This document shows, in pieces, positions 34,658-42,478 of a stretch of 49,453 bases of DNA. The first letter of the stretch is position 1, and each line of letters opens with the position of its first letter. The translations under genes were made by a program, and so were the position numbers. Source of the stretch: Bacteroidales bacterium (lineage in GTDB: Bacteria > Bacteroidota > Bacteroidia > Bacteroidales > UBA3824); assembly GCA_024413595.1 (NCBI GenBank), contig JAKSUC010000021.1, positions 1-49,453 of the forward strand, given 5' to 3'. The notes under the pieces are model-generated. The model did no database searches. It was given only the letters and a program-made list of their open reading frames with translations, and was not told the origin of the DNA.

Positions 34658-34701
34658 AAAAAAATAGCGGAAGGAGATTAGCAAAGTATCTCGCTCCCGC
34701 T
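34658..34701 (-). terminator. orphan minus-strand terminator, evidence for an unannotated small RNA
   Basis: On the minus strand AGCGGGAGCGAGAT (34701-34688) pairs with ATCTCCTTCCGCT (34678-34666) with one bulged C and one G-U wobble, then A and seven T residues. The wobble is an A-C mismatch on the plus strand, so the minus strand is favoured. No minus-strand gene lies upstream of it for nearly 8 kb. The remaining gap, 34702-35033, is A/T-rich and shows no gene. It contains an 8-codon plus-strand frame (MKHNLFIR, 34739-34765) and a TATCTTTG element (34970-34977) that probably serves the next plus-strand gene. The terminator therefore probably ends a short transcript that starts inside this gap. 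Confidence 0.6.
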
Positions 34702-35033
34702 TTCAATTAAACAACTAAAAAAAGAAGTATTCTCGAACATGAAACACAATTTATTTATACGCTAATTTTTATTTCTGGTTTCGATTATTTTTTATATTCT
34801 ATAGATTTTTTTTGTGAAATGCACTTTTTTATAAATGTTTTTTAATTTTTTATCTTCAAATTTTTTTCATTTTCCCATTATTTTCAATCTTTTTGAAAAA
34901 TTATCATTTTTTTTTTGCAATATTTTAATATTTTTCGTTTTTTTAGTCAATTCATTGGCTCGATTTTTATATCTTTGAAAAATAAAATGTGTTGTTAAAA
35001 TTTTTAGATTTTAACTTCTAAAAATGAATTATT

Positions 35034-37448
35034 ATGAAAAAGAAAAATAAAGACATAATTATAGCTGTTTTAATATTGCTATTCTGTTATATAGCAATAT
35101 CAGTTTTTTTTATTTATAATAAATATAATAGAATTGTTAAAGAAACAATTTTATCAACTTCTTTAACCTCAAGATCAAAAGCAATAGAAGTTTCTGATTA
35201 TATAAACAATTCTGTTAAAACAGCATCTGCCATATCAGATATGTTGTCCTCAGCAAATCAGATGTATGGACATAATATGTTTCCTTATGTAGAAGAAGCT
35301 ATGAAAAAATTAGCAATTGAAAATCCTGATTATTCATCATTGGTTGTTACTTGGGATTATTCAATTAAAGATCCAAATTGGTTTAAACAATATGGTCGTT
35401 ATATAATGGAAACTTCATTAAAAGATGGTATTGCTAATGTTACTTATGACATTAAAGATATAGAAACAGAAGCAAGTAGTGATGAGTATTATCAGATGAA
35501 AAATGGAACAATAAAAACTTTGTTTACAAATATAAAATCTCTTAAATCTCAATCTGACTATTATTTTGTAGTTTCTATTCCAATAGAAGTTGATGAAAGT
35601 TTTGTAGGTACTGTTTCTATATCAATACCATTATCAAAATTAGAAGATATAATTTCTCGACAACCAACCCAATTAAAAGGAGATATTTTTATTATTACAA
35701 ACAATGGGAAAATTGCAATTCATCCAAATCAATCTTTTATCAATACTTTTTTTAAGGATGCATATTCAAATGTTGATAGTGATGGTAGTTTTTCTCATGG
35801 ACTTCAAAATGGAACGTTAAAAGATATTGATTATGAATATACAAATAAATCTATAGATTTCTTTGATTTTTCAACAAGTAACAAATCTCATATTTGTTTT
35901 TATCCAATTTTTGTAAACAATAATACAAATCCTTGGGCTCTAGGTTATGAAATTGATAAAACAATATTTGTACAAAAAGCATTAAGCGGTGTTTTAACAT
36001 TTATTTTGCTAACTATATTAGGATTATTTATTTTAATAGCATTTTCATATTTCTTTATCATGTGGGCTCAACGACCAATGAAAAAAGTGTCAGAAGTTCT
36101 TCAAAAATTAAAAGTAGGAGATTTTGATGCAATTCAAAAACTAGAGTCTAATGATGAAGATACACAAAAAATGTTTTCAACGGTCAATTTCTTGGCTGAT
36201 CGTATTATGAGGACAACAACTTTCGCTAGAAGTATAGGAAAAGGTGAACTTGAAACACAATTTGATTCTTATGATGATAATGATGCTCTTGATATTGCAT
36301 TAATAGAAATGCAGAAAAACCTTTTACATGCACGTGCAGAAGAGAAAAAACGTATCGAAGAAAACGAGAAGTTGTCTTGGTCTCAAAATGGATTAGCTCA
36401 AATTGGTGAATATCTTCGAATGAATAATGCTGATATTCAAGATTTCTCTTATAATATTATCAGTTTCTTGGTAAAATATATAGATGCTAGTCAAGGAACT
36501 ATGTTTGTTACAGAAGAAAAAGATGGTGTTAAATATCTTGACCAAAAAGCAACTTATGCTTTAGATGTAAAAAAACAATTAAATAATAGAGTAGAATTTG
36601 GAGAAAGTCTTGTTGGAAGATGTGCTCTTGAACGTAAATCTATTTTTATTACTGACGTTCCTGATGGATATTTATACATAACTTCTGGTTTAGGAGAACA
36701 TAAACCCAATTGTATATTACTTGTACCATTACAATTTGAAGACGAAGTTCATGGTGTTATCGAAGTTGCTTCTTTAAATATTATTTCAGAACATCAAATT
36801 TCATTTTTCAATAGTGTAGCAGAACGTATTGCTTCTACAATTTCTAATATCAAAAAGAATATTAACAACGCTGAACTTCTTAATAAATTTAGTACTCAAA
36901 GTAATGAACTTGCTCGTCGTGAAAAAGAAATTGAAAATTCTTATCATGATATTAAAGTTGCACAAAATGAAGTTAAACTTTCTGAACGTGAAACTGTTGC
37001 AATTCTTGATGTGTTGTCTCAAACTTCTATTATTACTCGTTATGATTTAACAGGTAAAGTTCTTGACTTAAGAGACAAAACATTAGAAAGCACTGGTTAT
37101 AAACAAGCTGATATTGTTGGTCATAATATTAAAGAAGTTTTAGCACTTACAAAAAGTGAAGTTGTTAGTTTTGACCTATTTTGGAATGATGTTATAAATG
37201 GCCAAAATAAAGTAAGATTTTTTACTCGTGGTGAAACTAAATTTAGAGAAACATTTTCTTTACTTTATGATATTGAAAATATGCCATTTAAAGTAATTTC
37301 TGTTGCAGTTGCTGTAGATGCATCTTTAGTAGATAATGACCAAGAACAAGAACACAAAACAGAAGTTCCTAATCCTGAAACAAATAATGAAGGTGGTGAG
37401 TCTAATGAAGATGAATTGTTAGAACGTGAAGGTATGCACCGCTTTTAA
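35034..37448 (+). CDS. Cache-HAMP-GAF-PAS membrane sensor without recognised output domain
   Basis: An 804-residue transmembrane signalling protein. TM1 is about 8-28. A large extracytoplasmic Cache-like sensor follows (about 35-310) with DWY-type blocks such as SSLVVTWDYSIKDPNWFKQYGRY and FVGTVSISIPLSKLEDII. TM2 is about 322-345, a HAMP-like helix pair about 345-430, a GAF domain about 450-620 (FGESLVGRCALERKSIFITDVP, ILLVPLQFEDEVHGVIEVAS), a coiled coil about 620-660 and a PAS domain about 660-760 (VLDVLSQTSIITRYDLTGKVLD). The acidic tail ends at MHRF. No kinase, cyclase, GGDEF, phosphatase or methyl-accepting domain is visible, so its output is unknown. It stands alone with a TATCTTTG element upstream. 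Confidence 0.82.
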   Translation: MKKKNKDIIIAVLILLFCYIAISVFFIYNKYNRIVKETILSTSLTSRSKAIEVSDYINNSVKTASAISDMLSSANQMYGHNMFPYVEEAMKKLAIENPDYSSLVVTWDYSIKDPNWFKQYGRYIMETSLKDGIANVTYDIKDIETEASSDEYYQMKNGTIKTLFTNIKSLKSQSDYYFVVSIPIEVDESFVGTVSISIPLSKLEDIISRQPTQLKGDIFIITNNGKIAIHPNQSFINTFFKDAYSNVDSDGSFSHGLQNGTLKDIDYEYTNKSIDFFDFSTSNKSHICFYPIFVNNNTNPWALGYEIDKTIFVQKALSGVLTFILLTILGLFILIAFSYFFIMWAQRPMKKVSEVLQKLKVGDFDAIQKLESNDEDTQKMFSTVNFLADRIMRTTTFARSIGKGELETQFDSYDDNDALDIALIEMQKNLLHARAEEKKRIEENEKLSWSQNGLAQIGEYLRMNNADIQDFSYNIISFLVKYIDASQGTMFVTEEKDGVKYLDQKATYALDVKKQLNNRVEFGESLVGRCALERKSIFITDVPDGYLYITSGLGEHKPNCILLVPLQFEDEVHGVIEVASLNIISEHQISFFNSVAERIASTISNIKKNINNAELLNKFSTQSNELARREKEIENSYHDIKVAQNEVKLSERETVAILDVLSQTSIITRYDLTGKVLDLRDKTLESTGYKQADIVGHNIKEVLALTKSEVVSFDLFWNDVINGQNKVRFFTRGETKFRETFSLLYDIENMPFKVISVAVAVDASLVDNDQEQEHKTEVPNPETNNEGGESNEDELLEREGMHRF

Positions 37449-37508
37449 GATATAATTAAAAAAATTTAAGTTACGAAATTAATGATATAAAAAAATCTCA
37501 AATAAAAG

Positions 37509-37539
37509 TTTGTGATTTTCGGAAATAACGTTAATTTTG
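37509..37539 (+). promoter_or_regulatory. Bacteroidetes-type promoter of the yceD-rpmF-fabH-accB-accC cluster
   Basis: TTTG (37509-37512), a 19-base spacer and TAATTTTG (37532-37539). This is an exact consensus match, 24 bases before the yceD start at 37564. Confidence 0.72.
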
Positions 37540-37563
37540 CAACATTTTCTAACGCTAACTGTT

Positions 37564-38097
37564 ATGGCAAATATCGATTTTGTAGTAGACTATAAGGGCA
37601 TGATGCCTGGACGTCACGAAATTAATTATCGCCTCGACAGCAAATTTTTTGATCTTTTTCCAGAGTCGGAGTTTCAAAATGGAAAAATCAATGTAGATGT
37701 CGTGGCAGAGATTTCATCTTATGGATTGAAATTTGACTTTGACATCAAAGGTTATGTAGAAACAGAATGTGACAGATGTTTAGATTTGTTTAATTTGCCT
37801 ATTGAAGGATTTTTTACATTGAACGTAAAATTTGGAGATGAAAATTCTGATCCAGCAGAGGCAGATGACGAAATAACAATTTCATTTAATGAAACTGCTA
37901 TAGATTTAAAACATCACATTTATGAATATGTAGTACTCAGTGTTCCTGCAAGAAGAGTTCATCCCTTAGGTAGAGATGGTCAACCAACTTGTAATCCTGA
38001 CATGAGAGCAGCGTTGGAAAATCTTGAAGCTCACGACGATGCTGGTGGAAGCGAAATTGACCCGAGATGGGAACAATTAAGAAATATGTATAATTAA
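37564..38097 (+). CDS. yceD: DUF177/YceD family protein
   Basis: A 177-residue protein of the DUF177 family that is almost always encoded next to rpmF. The ATG at 37564 is used. A longer frame from 37537 overlaps the promoter and is rejected. CDRCL at residues 69-73 gives the conserved CxxC pair, and ERRVHPLG-like ARRVHPLGRDGQPTCNPD near 133 and DPRWEQLRNM at the end are family marks. The role is unclear. A function in 23S rRNA metabolism has been proposed for relatives. Confidence 0.9.
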   Translation: MANIDFVVDYKGMMPGRHEINYRLDSKFFDLFPESEFQNGKINVDVVAEISSYGLKFDFDIKGYVETECDRCLDLFNLPIEGFFTLNVKFGDENSDPAEADDEITISFNETAIDLKHHIYEYVVLSVPARRVHPLGRDGQPTCNPDMRAALENLEAHDDAGGSEIDPRWEQLRNMYN

Positions 38098-38128
38098 AAG
38101 GTATAACGATTAAAATAATTTATTAAAA

Positions 38129-38329
38129 ATGGCACATCCTAAGCACAAAACTTCTAAAACTAGAAGAGACAAAAGAAGAACCCATTATAAAGCTACTGCA
38201 CCTACTTTAACAAAGTGCAGCAACTGCGGTGCTACTATTCAGCCTCATACTGTTTGTCCTGAATGCGGTTATTATCGTGGACAATTAGCTATTGAAAAAT
38301 CTGACGCTCCTGTTGCTACAGCTGAATAG
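38129..38329 (+). CDS. rpmF: 50S ribosomal protein L32
   Basis: A 66-residue ribosomal protein L32 (bL32). It begins MAHPKHKTSKTRRDKRRTHY and carries a zinc ribbon with Cys30, Cys33, Cys43 and Cys46 (CSNCGATIQPHTVCPECGYY). It keeps all four cysteines, so it is the zinc-binding form. It lies 31 bases after yceD, in the usual order before fabH. Confidence 0.97.
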   Translation: MAHPKHKTSKTRRDKRRTHYKATAPTLTKCSNCGATIQPHTVCPECGYYRGQLAIEKSDAPVATAE

Positions 38330-38422
38330 TGTAGTGTAACGATTTTCAGACAGATGTAGGATAGTTAACGTATTGCGTTGTTTATCCAACATTTGTCTTT
38401 TTTTTTAATTTCTATTCTTGTT

Positions 38423-39418
38423 ATGGAAAAGATTAATGCTGTTATTACTGGAGTTGGTAAATTTTTACCTGAATATCGACTTACTAATGAAGAACTATCC
38501 AAAATGGTAGACACTTCTGACGAATGGATTATGTCTCGAGTTGGTATTAAAGAACGTAGAATTCTTAAAGATAAAGATAAAGCTGCTTCTTACATGGGTG
38601 CTATGGCTGTGAAAGACCTCTTATACAAAACTGGGGTTAAGCCTGAAGAAATTGACATGGTTATTTGTACTACCGTTACACCTGATTATATTTTCCCTAC
38701 TACTGGTATCATGGTTTGCGATCAAGTGGGTATGAAAAATGCTTTTTCTTATGATTTACATGCTTCTTGTTCGGGATTTCTTAATGCTATGGTTACAGCG
38801 TCAAAATTTATTCAAGCTGGTAGAGAAAAAAAAATCGTTATTGTTTCTACAGAAAAAATGTCGGTAATAACTGATTATTCTGACCGTAAAACTTGTCCTC
38901 TTTTTGGTGATGCAGCAACCGCTGTTTTAGTAGAACCTACAACAGAAAATATTGGATTAATTGATTATATTCTTCGTAGCGATGGGGTAGGAGTTAAATT
39001 CCTTCATCAGAAATCTGGTGGTTCTCTTTCTCCTGCTTCTGTTAGTTCTGTAAATCATGGTGAGCATTTCTTATATCAAGAAGGTCAACCTGTATTTAAA
39101 TATGCTGTTACTTACATGGCAGACGTTTCGGTAGAAATTATGCAACGTAATAATTTAACCGCTAACGATATTGCATGGTTGGTTCCACATCAAGCTAATC
39201 TTAGAATTATTGATGCTACTGCACGTAGAATGGAACTTCCTTCTGAGAAAGTAATGATTAATATCGAAAAATACGGTAATACAACTTCAGCAACCATACC
39301 TCTTTGTTTAAACGAATGGGAAAATCAGCTAAAAAAAGGTGATAATATTATTATTTCTGCTTTTGGTGCTGGTTTTACATGGGGAGCTTTATATTTAAAA
39401 TGGGGTTATAATTCTTAA
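38423..39418 (+). CDS. fabH: 3-oxoacyl-ACP synthase III
   Basis: Starts fatty-acid synthesis by condensing acetyl-CoA with malonyl-ACP. The ATG at 38423 is chosen ([16 protein letters not shown]). A longer frame from 38378 has no domain support. The catalytic triad is visible: Cys116 in DLHASCSGF, His in VPHQANLRI near 249 and Asn in [11 protein letters not shown] near 279. At 331 residues the length is normal. It follows rpmF by 93 bases, in the conserved yceD-rpmF-fabH-accB-accC order, linking ribosome and membrane synthesis. Confidence 0.95.
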   Translation: MEKINAVITGVGKFLPEYRLTNEELSKMVDTSDEWIMSRVGIKERRILKDKDKAASYMGAMAVKDLLYKTGVKPEEIDMVICTTVTPDYIFPTTGIMVCDQVGMKNAFSYDLHASCSGFLNAMVTASKFIQAGREKKIVIVSTEKMSVITDYSDRKTCPLFGDAATAVLVEPTTENIGLIDYILRSDGVGVKFLHQKSGGSLSPASVSSVNHGEHFLYQEGQPVFKYAVTYMADVSVEIMQRNNLTANDIAWLVPHQANLRIIDATARRMELPSEKVMINIEKYGNTTSATIPLCLNEWENQLKKGDNIIISAFGAGFTWGALYLKWGYNS

Positions 39419-39464
39419 TCCTTTTAATTTATGAATTTTTTTTAATTAAATACAACTAAAGATT

Positions 39465-39971
39465 ATGGCAAATTTAAAGGAAGTACAAGATTTTATTAGA
39501 GCAGTTTCTCGTATTGGAATATCTGAAGTTGATATCCAAACTGATGACTTGAAACTCAATGTAAAATTTCCTGTGTCGGATAAAGATAATTTATCTGCAA
39601 AGGAAGGTTTGATTTCTCAATATCAAATGCCTATGATGTCGGGAATGAGTCAACAAATGGGAACTCCAGTTCAAGCGGCTACAACAACTACTACTCCAAT
39701 TGAATATCGTGAAAACAAAGATGAGGAGAAAAAGTTTTTAACTATTAAAGCTCCTATGGTAGGAACTTTTTATCGTAGACCTTCTCCTGATAAACCTATT
39801 TATGTGAATGTAGGCGACGAAGTATCTAAAGGTCAAGTTCTTTGCATTATTGAAGCTATGAAACTTTTTAACGAGATTGAGTCTGAAGTTTCTGGTAAAA
39901 TTGTAAAAATTCTTGTTGAAGAAGGTACTCCTGTTGAATTTGATCAACCTTTATTCTTGGTTGAACCATAG
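39465..39971 (+). CDS. accB: acetyl-CoA carboxylase biotin carboxyl carrier protein
   Basis: The 168-residue biotin carrier subunit of acetyl-CoA carboxylase. An N-terminal helical region (1-45) and a Gln/Thr/Met-rich linker (50-85) lead to the biotinyl domain (91-168) with [17 protein letters not shown] and the biotinylated Lys133 in [12 protein letters not shown]. It is placed directly before accC, 28 bases away. Confidence 0.95.
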   Translation: MANLKEVQDFIRAVSRIGISEVDIQTDDLKLNVKFPVSDKDNLSAKEGLISQYQMPMMSGMSQQMGTPVQAATTTTTPIEYRENKDEEKKFLTIKAPMVGTFYRRPSPDKPIYVNVGDEVSKGQVLCIIEAMKLFNEIESEVSGKIVKILVEEGTPVEFDQPLFLVEP

Positions 39972-39999
39972 TTTTTTATCAACATTCATTTTTTAGGAT

Positions 40000-41346
40000 A
40001 TGTTTAATAAAATATTAATAGCTAATCGCGGTGAAATTGCACTCAGAATTATACGCACCTGCAAAGAGATGGGTATTAAAACTGTGGCTGTTTATTCCAC
40101 TGCTGATAAAGACTCTTTACATGTAAAATTCGCTGATGAGGCGGTTTGTATTGGTCCTGCTCCTTCTTCTAAATCGTATCTTAATATCCCTGCTTTAATT
40201 TCTGTTGCAGAAATTACTAATGCAGATGCTATCCATCCTGGATATGGTTTTTTATCTGAAAATGCTAAATTCGCTCGTATTTGCACTGAACATGGAATTA
40301 AATTTATCGGTCCTTCGGCTGATCAAATTATAAAAATGGGCGATAAAGCTACTGCTCGTAAAACCATGATAGAAAATGGTGTGCCTGTTACTCCAGGAAC
40401 TGATGGTTTAATAGACACTATTGAAGATGGAAAACGTGAAGCAAAACGCATTGGTTATCCAGTTATGCTAAAAGCAACTGCTGGTGGTGGCGGTAAAGGT
40501 ATGAGAATTATTAGAAACGAAGATGAATTTGAACACCTTTGGAATGCTGCTCGCCAAGAAGCTGCGGCTTCTTTTGCTAACGATGCTGTTTATCTAGAAA
40601 AATATATCGAAGAACCTCACCATATTGAAATTCAAATTGCAGGTGATCAATATGGTAATGTATGTCACCTTTCTGAACGTGATTGTTCTATTCAACGTCG
40701 TCATCAAAAACTTTTAGAAGAAACTCCTTCTCCTTTTATGACTGATGAACTACGTCATAAAATGGGTGAAGCTGCTTGTAAAGCAGCACGTGCTATAAAA
40801 TACGAAGGTGTTGGTACTGTAGAATTTTTGGTTGATGCCCATAAAAATTATTATTTTATGGAAATGAATACTCGTATTCAAGTTGAACATGGCATTACCG
40901 AAGAGGTTACAAATCTTGATTTAATCAAAGAACAAATCAGAATTGCTGCTGGTGCTAAAATTTCGCAACGAAATTATTACCCTCAAGCTCACGCTATAGA
41001 ATGTCGTATCAATGCTGAAGATCCTTTTAATGGTTTTAGACCTTGCCCAGGTAAAATTACAGGATTACATCTTCCTGGTGGTAATGGTATTCGTGTTGAT
41101 ACACACATTTATACAGGATATACAATACCTTCATATTACGACTCTATGATTATTAAATTAGTTGCCGTTGCTCAAACTCGTGAAGAAGCTATCGACAAAA
41201 TGCGTAGAGCTTTGTTTGAATTAGTTGTTGAAGGTGTTAAAACTACAGCTCCGTTTCATTTACAATTAATGAACGATGAACATTTCCGTGATGGTGAATA
41301 TACTACCAAATTCATGGAAGATTTTGAAATTAAAATGCCCGAATAG
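40000..41346 (+). CDS. accC: acetyl-CoA carboxylase, biotin carboxylase subunit
   Basis: ATP-dependent carboxylation of the biotin on AccB. The 448 residues begin [17 protein letters not shown], and contain [12 protein letters not shown] (about 76-87), the ATP-grasp glycine-rich loop [13 protein letters not shown] near 158-170, [12 protein letters not shown] (about 227-238) and [18 protein letters not shown] (about 285-302). Here the usual VEHPVTE reads VEHGITE, a mild variation. The stop is followed by a double hairpin ending the operon. Confidence 0.96.
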   Translation: MFNKILIANRGEIALRIIRTCKEMGIKTVAVYSTADKDSLHVKFADEAVCIGPAPSSKSYLNIPALISVAEITNADAIHPGYGFLSENAKFARICTEHGIKFIGPSADQIIKMGDKATARKTMIENGVPVTPGTDGLIDTIEDGKREAKRIGYPVMLKATAGGGGKGMRIIRNEDEFEHLWNAARQEAAASFANDAVYLEKYIEEPHHIEIQIAGDQYGNVCHLSERDCSIQRRHQKLLEETPSPFMTDELRHKMGEAACKAARAIKYEGVGTVEFLVDAHKNYYFMEMNTRIQVEHGITEEVTNLDLIKEQIRIAAGAKISQRNYYPQAHAIECRINAEDPFNGFRPCPGKITGLHLPGGNGIRVDTHIYTGYTIPSYYDSMIIKLVAVAQTREEAIDKMRRALFELVVEGVKTTAPFHLQLMNDEHFRDGEYTTKFMEDFEIKMPE

Positions 41347-41387
41347 TTTTTGATTTATCAAAAACCGATTTTTTGATAAATTATTTA

Positions 41388-41419
41388 CGCGAACAGAAAT
41401 TTCTGTTCGCGTTTTTTTT
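41388..41419 (+). terminator. rho-independent terminator of the accBC cluster
   Basis: CGCGAACAGAAA (41388-41399) and TTTCTGTTCGCG (41400-41411) form a perfect palindrome followed by eight T residues. An A/T-rich hairpin, TTTATCAAAAA (41354-41364) with TTTTTTGATAAA (41370-41381), precedes it. Confidence 0.88.
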
Positions 41420-41474
41420 ATGTTTAAAAAATTATTACTAAATTGCAACGCAAAAAATTCAATAAAACAATAAA

Positions 41475-41858
41475 ATGGCTAAAACAGAATTAGAACAAGC
41501 AAATAATTTTAGTATCATAGCTTTGGGTACTGATTTAGATGGTACTATAAAATCTAATGGCAGTTTAAGAATTGCTGGTAAATTTAATGGAAATATTAAT
41601 TTATCTGAATATTTGTATATTGATCAAACTGGTATTGCTGAAGGTGAAATCACTTGTAAAAATGCAAAAATCAATGGCAGTTTTAAAGGTAAATTAATTG
41701 TTCAAGAACATTTAGAGTTATTAACTTCTGCAGTAGTAGAAGCTGATATTTCTACTAATAAAATTGTTATTAACGAAGGTGCTATTTTTACTGGTACTTG
41801 TAAAATGGACTCGTCGATGAACCAAATGTCGGATTTGAAAAATAATGAAAAACGATAA
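41475..41858 (+). CDS. bactofilin (polymer-forming cytoskeletal protein)
   Basis: A 127-residue bactofilin. The core (about 15-110) is a right-handed beta-helix of repeated short strands: LDGTIKSNGSLRIAGKFNGNI, EYLYIDQTGIAEGEITCKNAKINGSFKGKL, LELLTSAVVEADIS and INEGAIFTGTCKM. Bactofilins polymerise without nucleotides on the inner membrane and organise cell-wall or envelope proteins. The gene overlaps the next small membrane-protein gene by 14 bases, as is common where a bactofilin precedes the atp genes in Bacteroidetes. Confidence 0.92.
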   Translation: MAKTELEQANNFSIIALGTDLDGTIKSNGSLRIAGKFNGNINLSEYLYIDQTGIAEGEITCKNAKINGSFKGKLIVQEHLELLTSAVVEADISTNKIVINEGAIFTGTCKMDSSMNQMSDLKNNEKR

Positions 41859-42054
41859 AAACGACAAATTTAAATTTGTAGCAAAATATTCTTCGGCTAC
41901 CTTTGAAATGGTAGCCGTTATTTTTATTGGCGTTTTTGGTGGTATTAAAGTTGATGATTGGCTCAACTCTAAACCTTTATTCATTGTTATTTTTTCTTTA
42001 TTATCTGTTGCTATTGGTATATATTTATTTGTTAAGGGTATTGATAAAAAGTAA
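41845..42054 (+). CDS. AtpZ/AtpI-like small membrane protein
   Basis: A 69-residue protein with two predicted helices (about 15-35 and 45-63) and the family pattern SSATFEMVAVIFIGVFGGIKVDDWL, as in the AtpZ/AtpI family of F0F1 ATP synthase accessory proteins (possibly Mg2+ transport or c-ring assembly). It overlaps bactofilin by 14 bases. Normally atpB, atpE and the rest of the operon would follow. Here they do not. Confidence 0.75.
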   Translation: MKNDKNDKFKFVAKYSSATFEMVAVIFIGVFGGIKVDDWLNSKPLFIVIFSLLSVAIGIYLFVKGIDKK

Positions 42055-42075
42055 TTGTTGTTTTTTTATTTAAAA

Positions 42076-42465
42076 ATGAAATCTATTATTATTAAATATT
42101 TAATTTTTGCTATAGTTTTAACATTAGTTTCTTTCTTAATTTTTGGATTTATCATTCCTGATAAATCTTGTTTACCTGTTTATTTTGTTCCTGCTTTTTT
42201 TGCGTTAATTAGTATTTTGTTTGCTATTTTAATCACTAAGCCTAAATTTAACAAAATTGCTAAATTTTCTGCTGTTTTTATGGCTTCGAATATGATTAAA
42301 CTTATTATTTATTTCGTTTATTTAATTCTTGTTTTTCTTAATGTAAATAATTCTGCTAGAGTGCCTTTTACTATTTTCTTTATGGCTACTTATTTAGTTT
42401 TTGCATCTTATGATACTTTGTTTTTATTAAAATTTTTTGGAAATAAAGATAAAAAAACTGAATAA
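42076..42465 (+). CDS. 4-TM protein, ATP synthase accessory-like
   Basis: A 129-residue membrane protein with four predicted helices (about 6-27, 33-54, 64-90 and 96-118). The ATG at 42076 is used. A TTG at 42055 is a possible longer start. Small 4-TM proteins at this position between AtpZ and atpB occur in Bacteroidetes, so it is probably the ATP-synthase-associated small protein, but the sequence is not diagnostic. The gene stops 13 bases before the convergent alpha-L-fucosidase gene. Confidence 0.7.
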   Translation: MKSIIIKYLIFAIVLTLVSFLIFGFIIPDKSCLPVYFVPAFFALISILFAILITKPKFNKIAKFSAVFMASNMIKLIIYFVYLILVFLNVNNSARVPFTIFFMATYLVFASYDTLFLLKFFGNKDKKTE

Positions 42466-42478
42466 TTTTATGTTTCAA

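Noticed and set aside
37537..37563. Longer start for yceD
   Set aside because: It overlaps the promoter -7 box, and the ATG at 37564 matches the family start.
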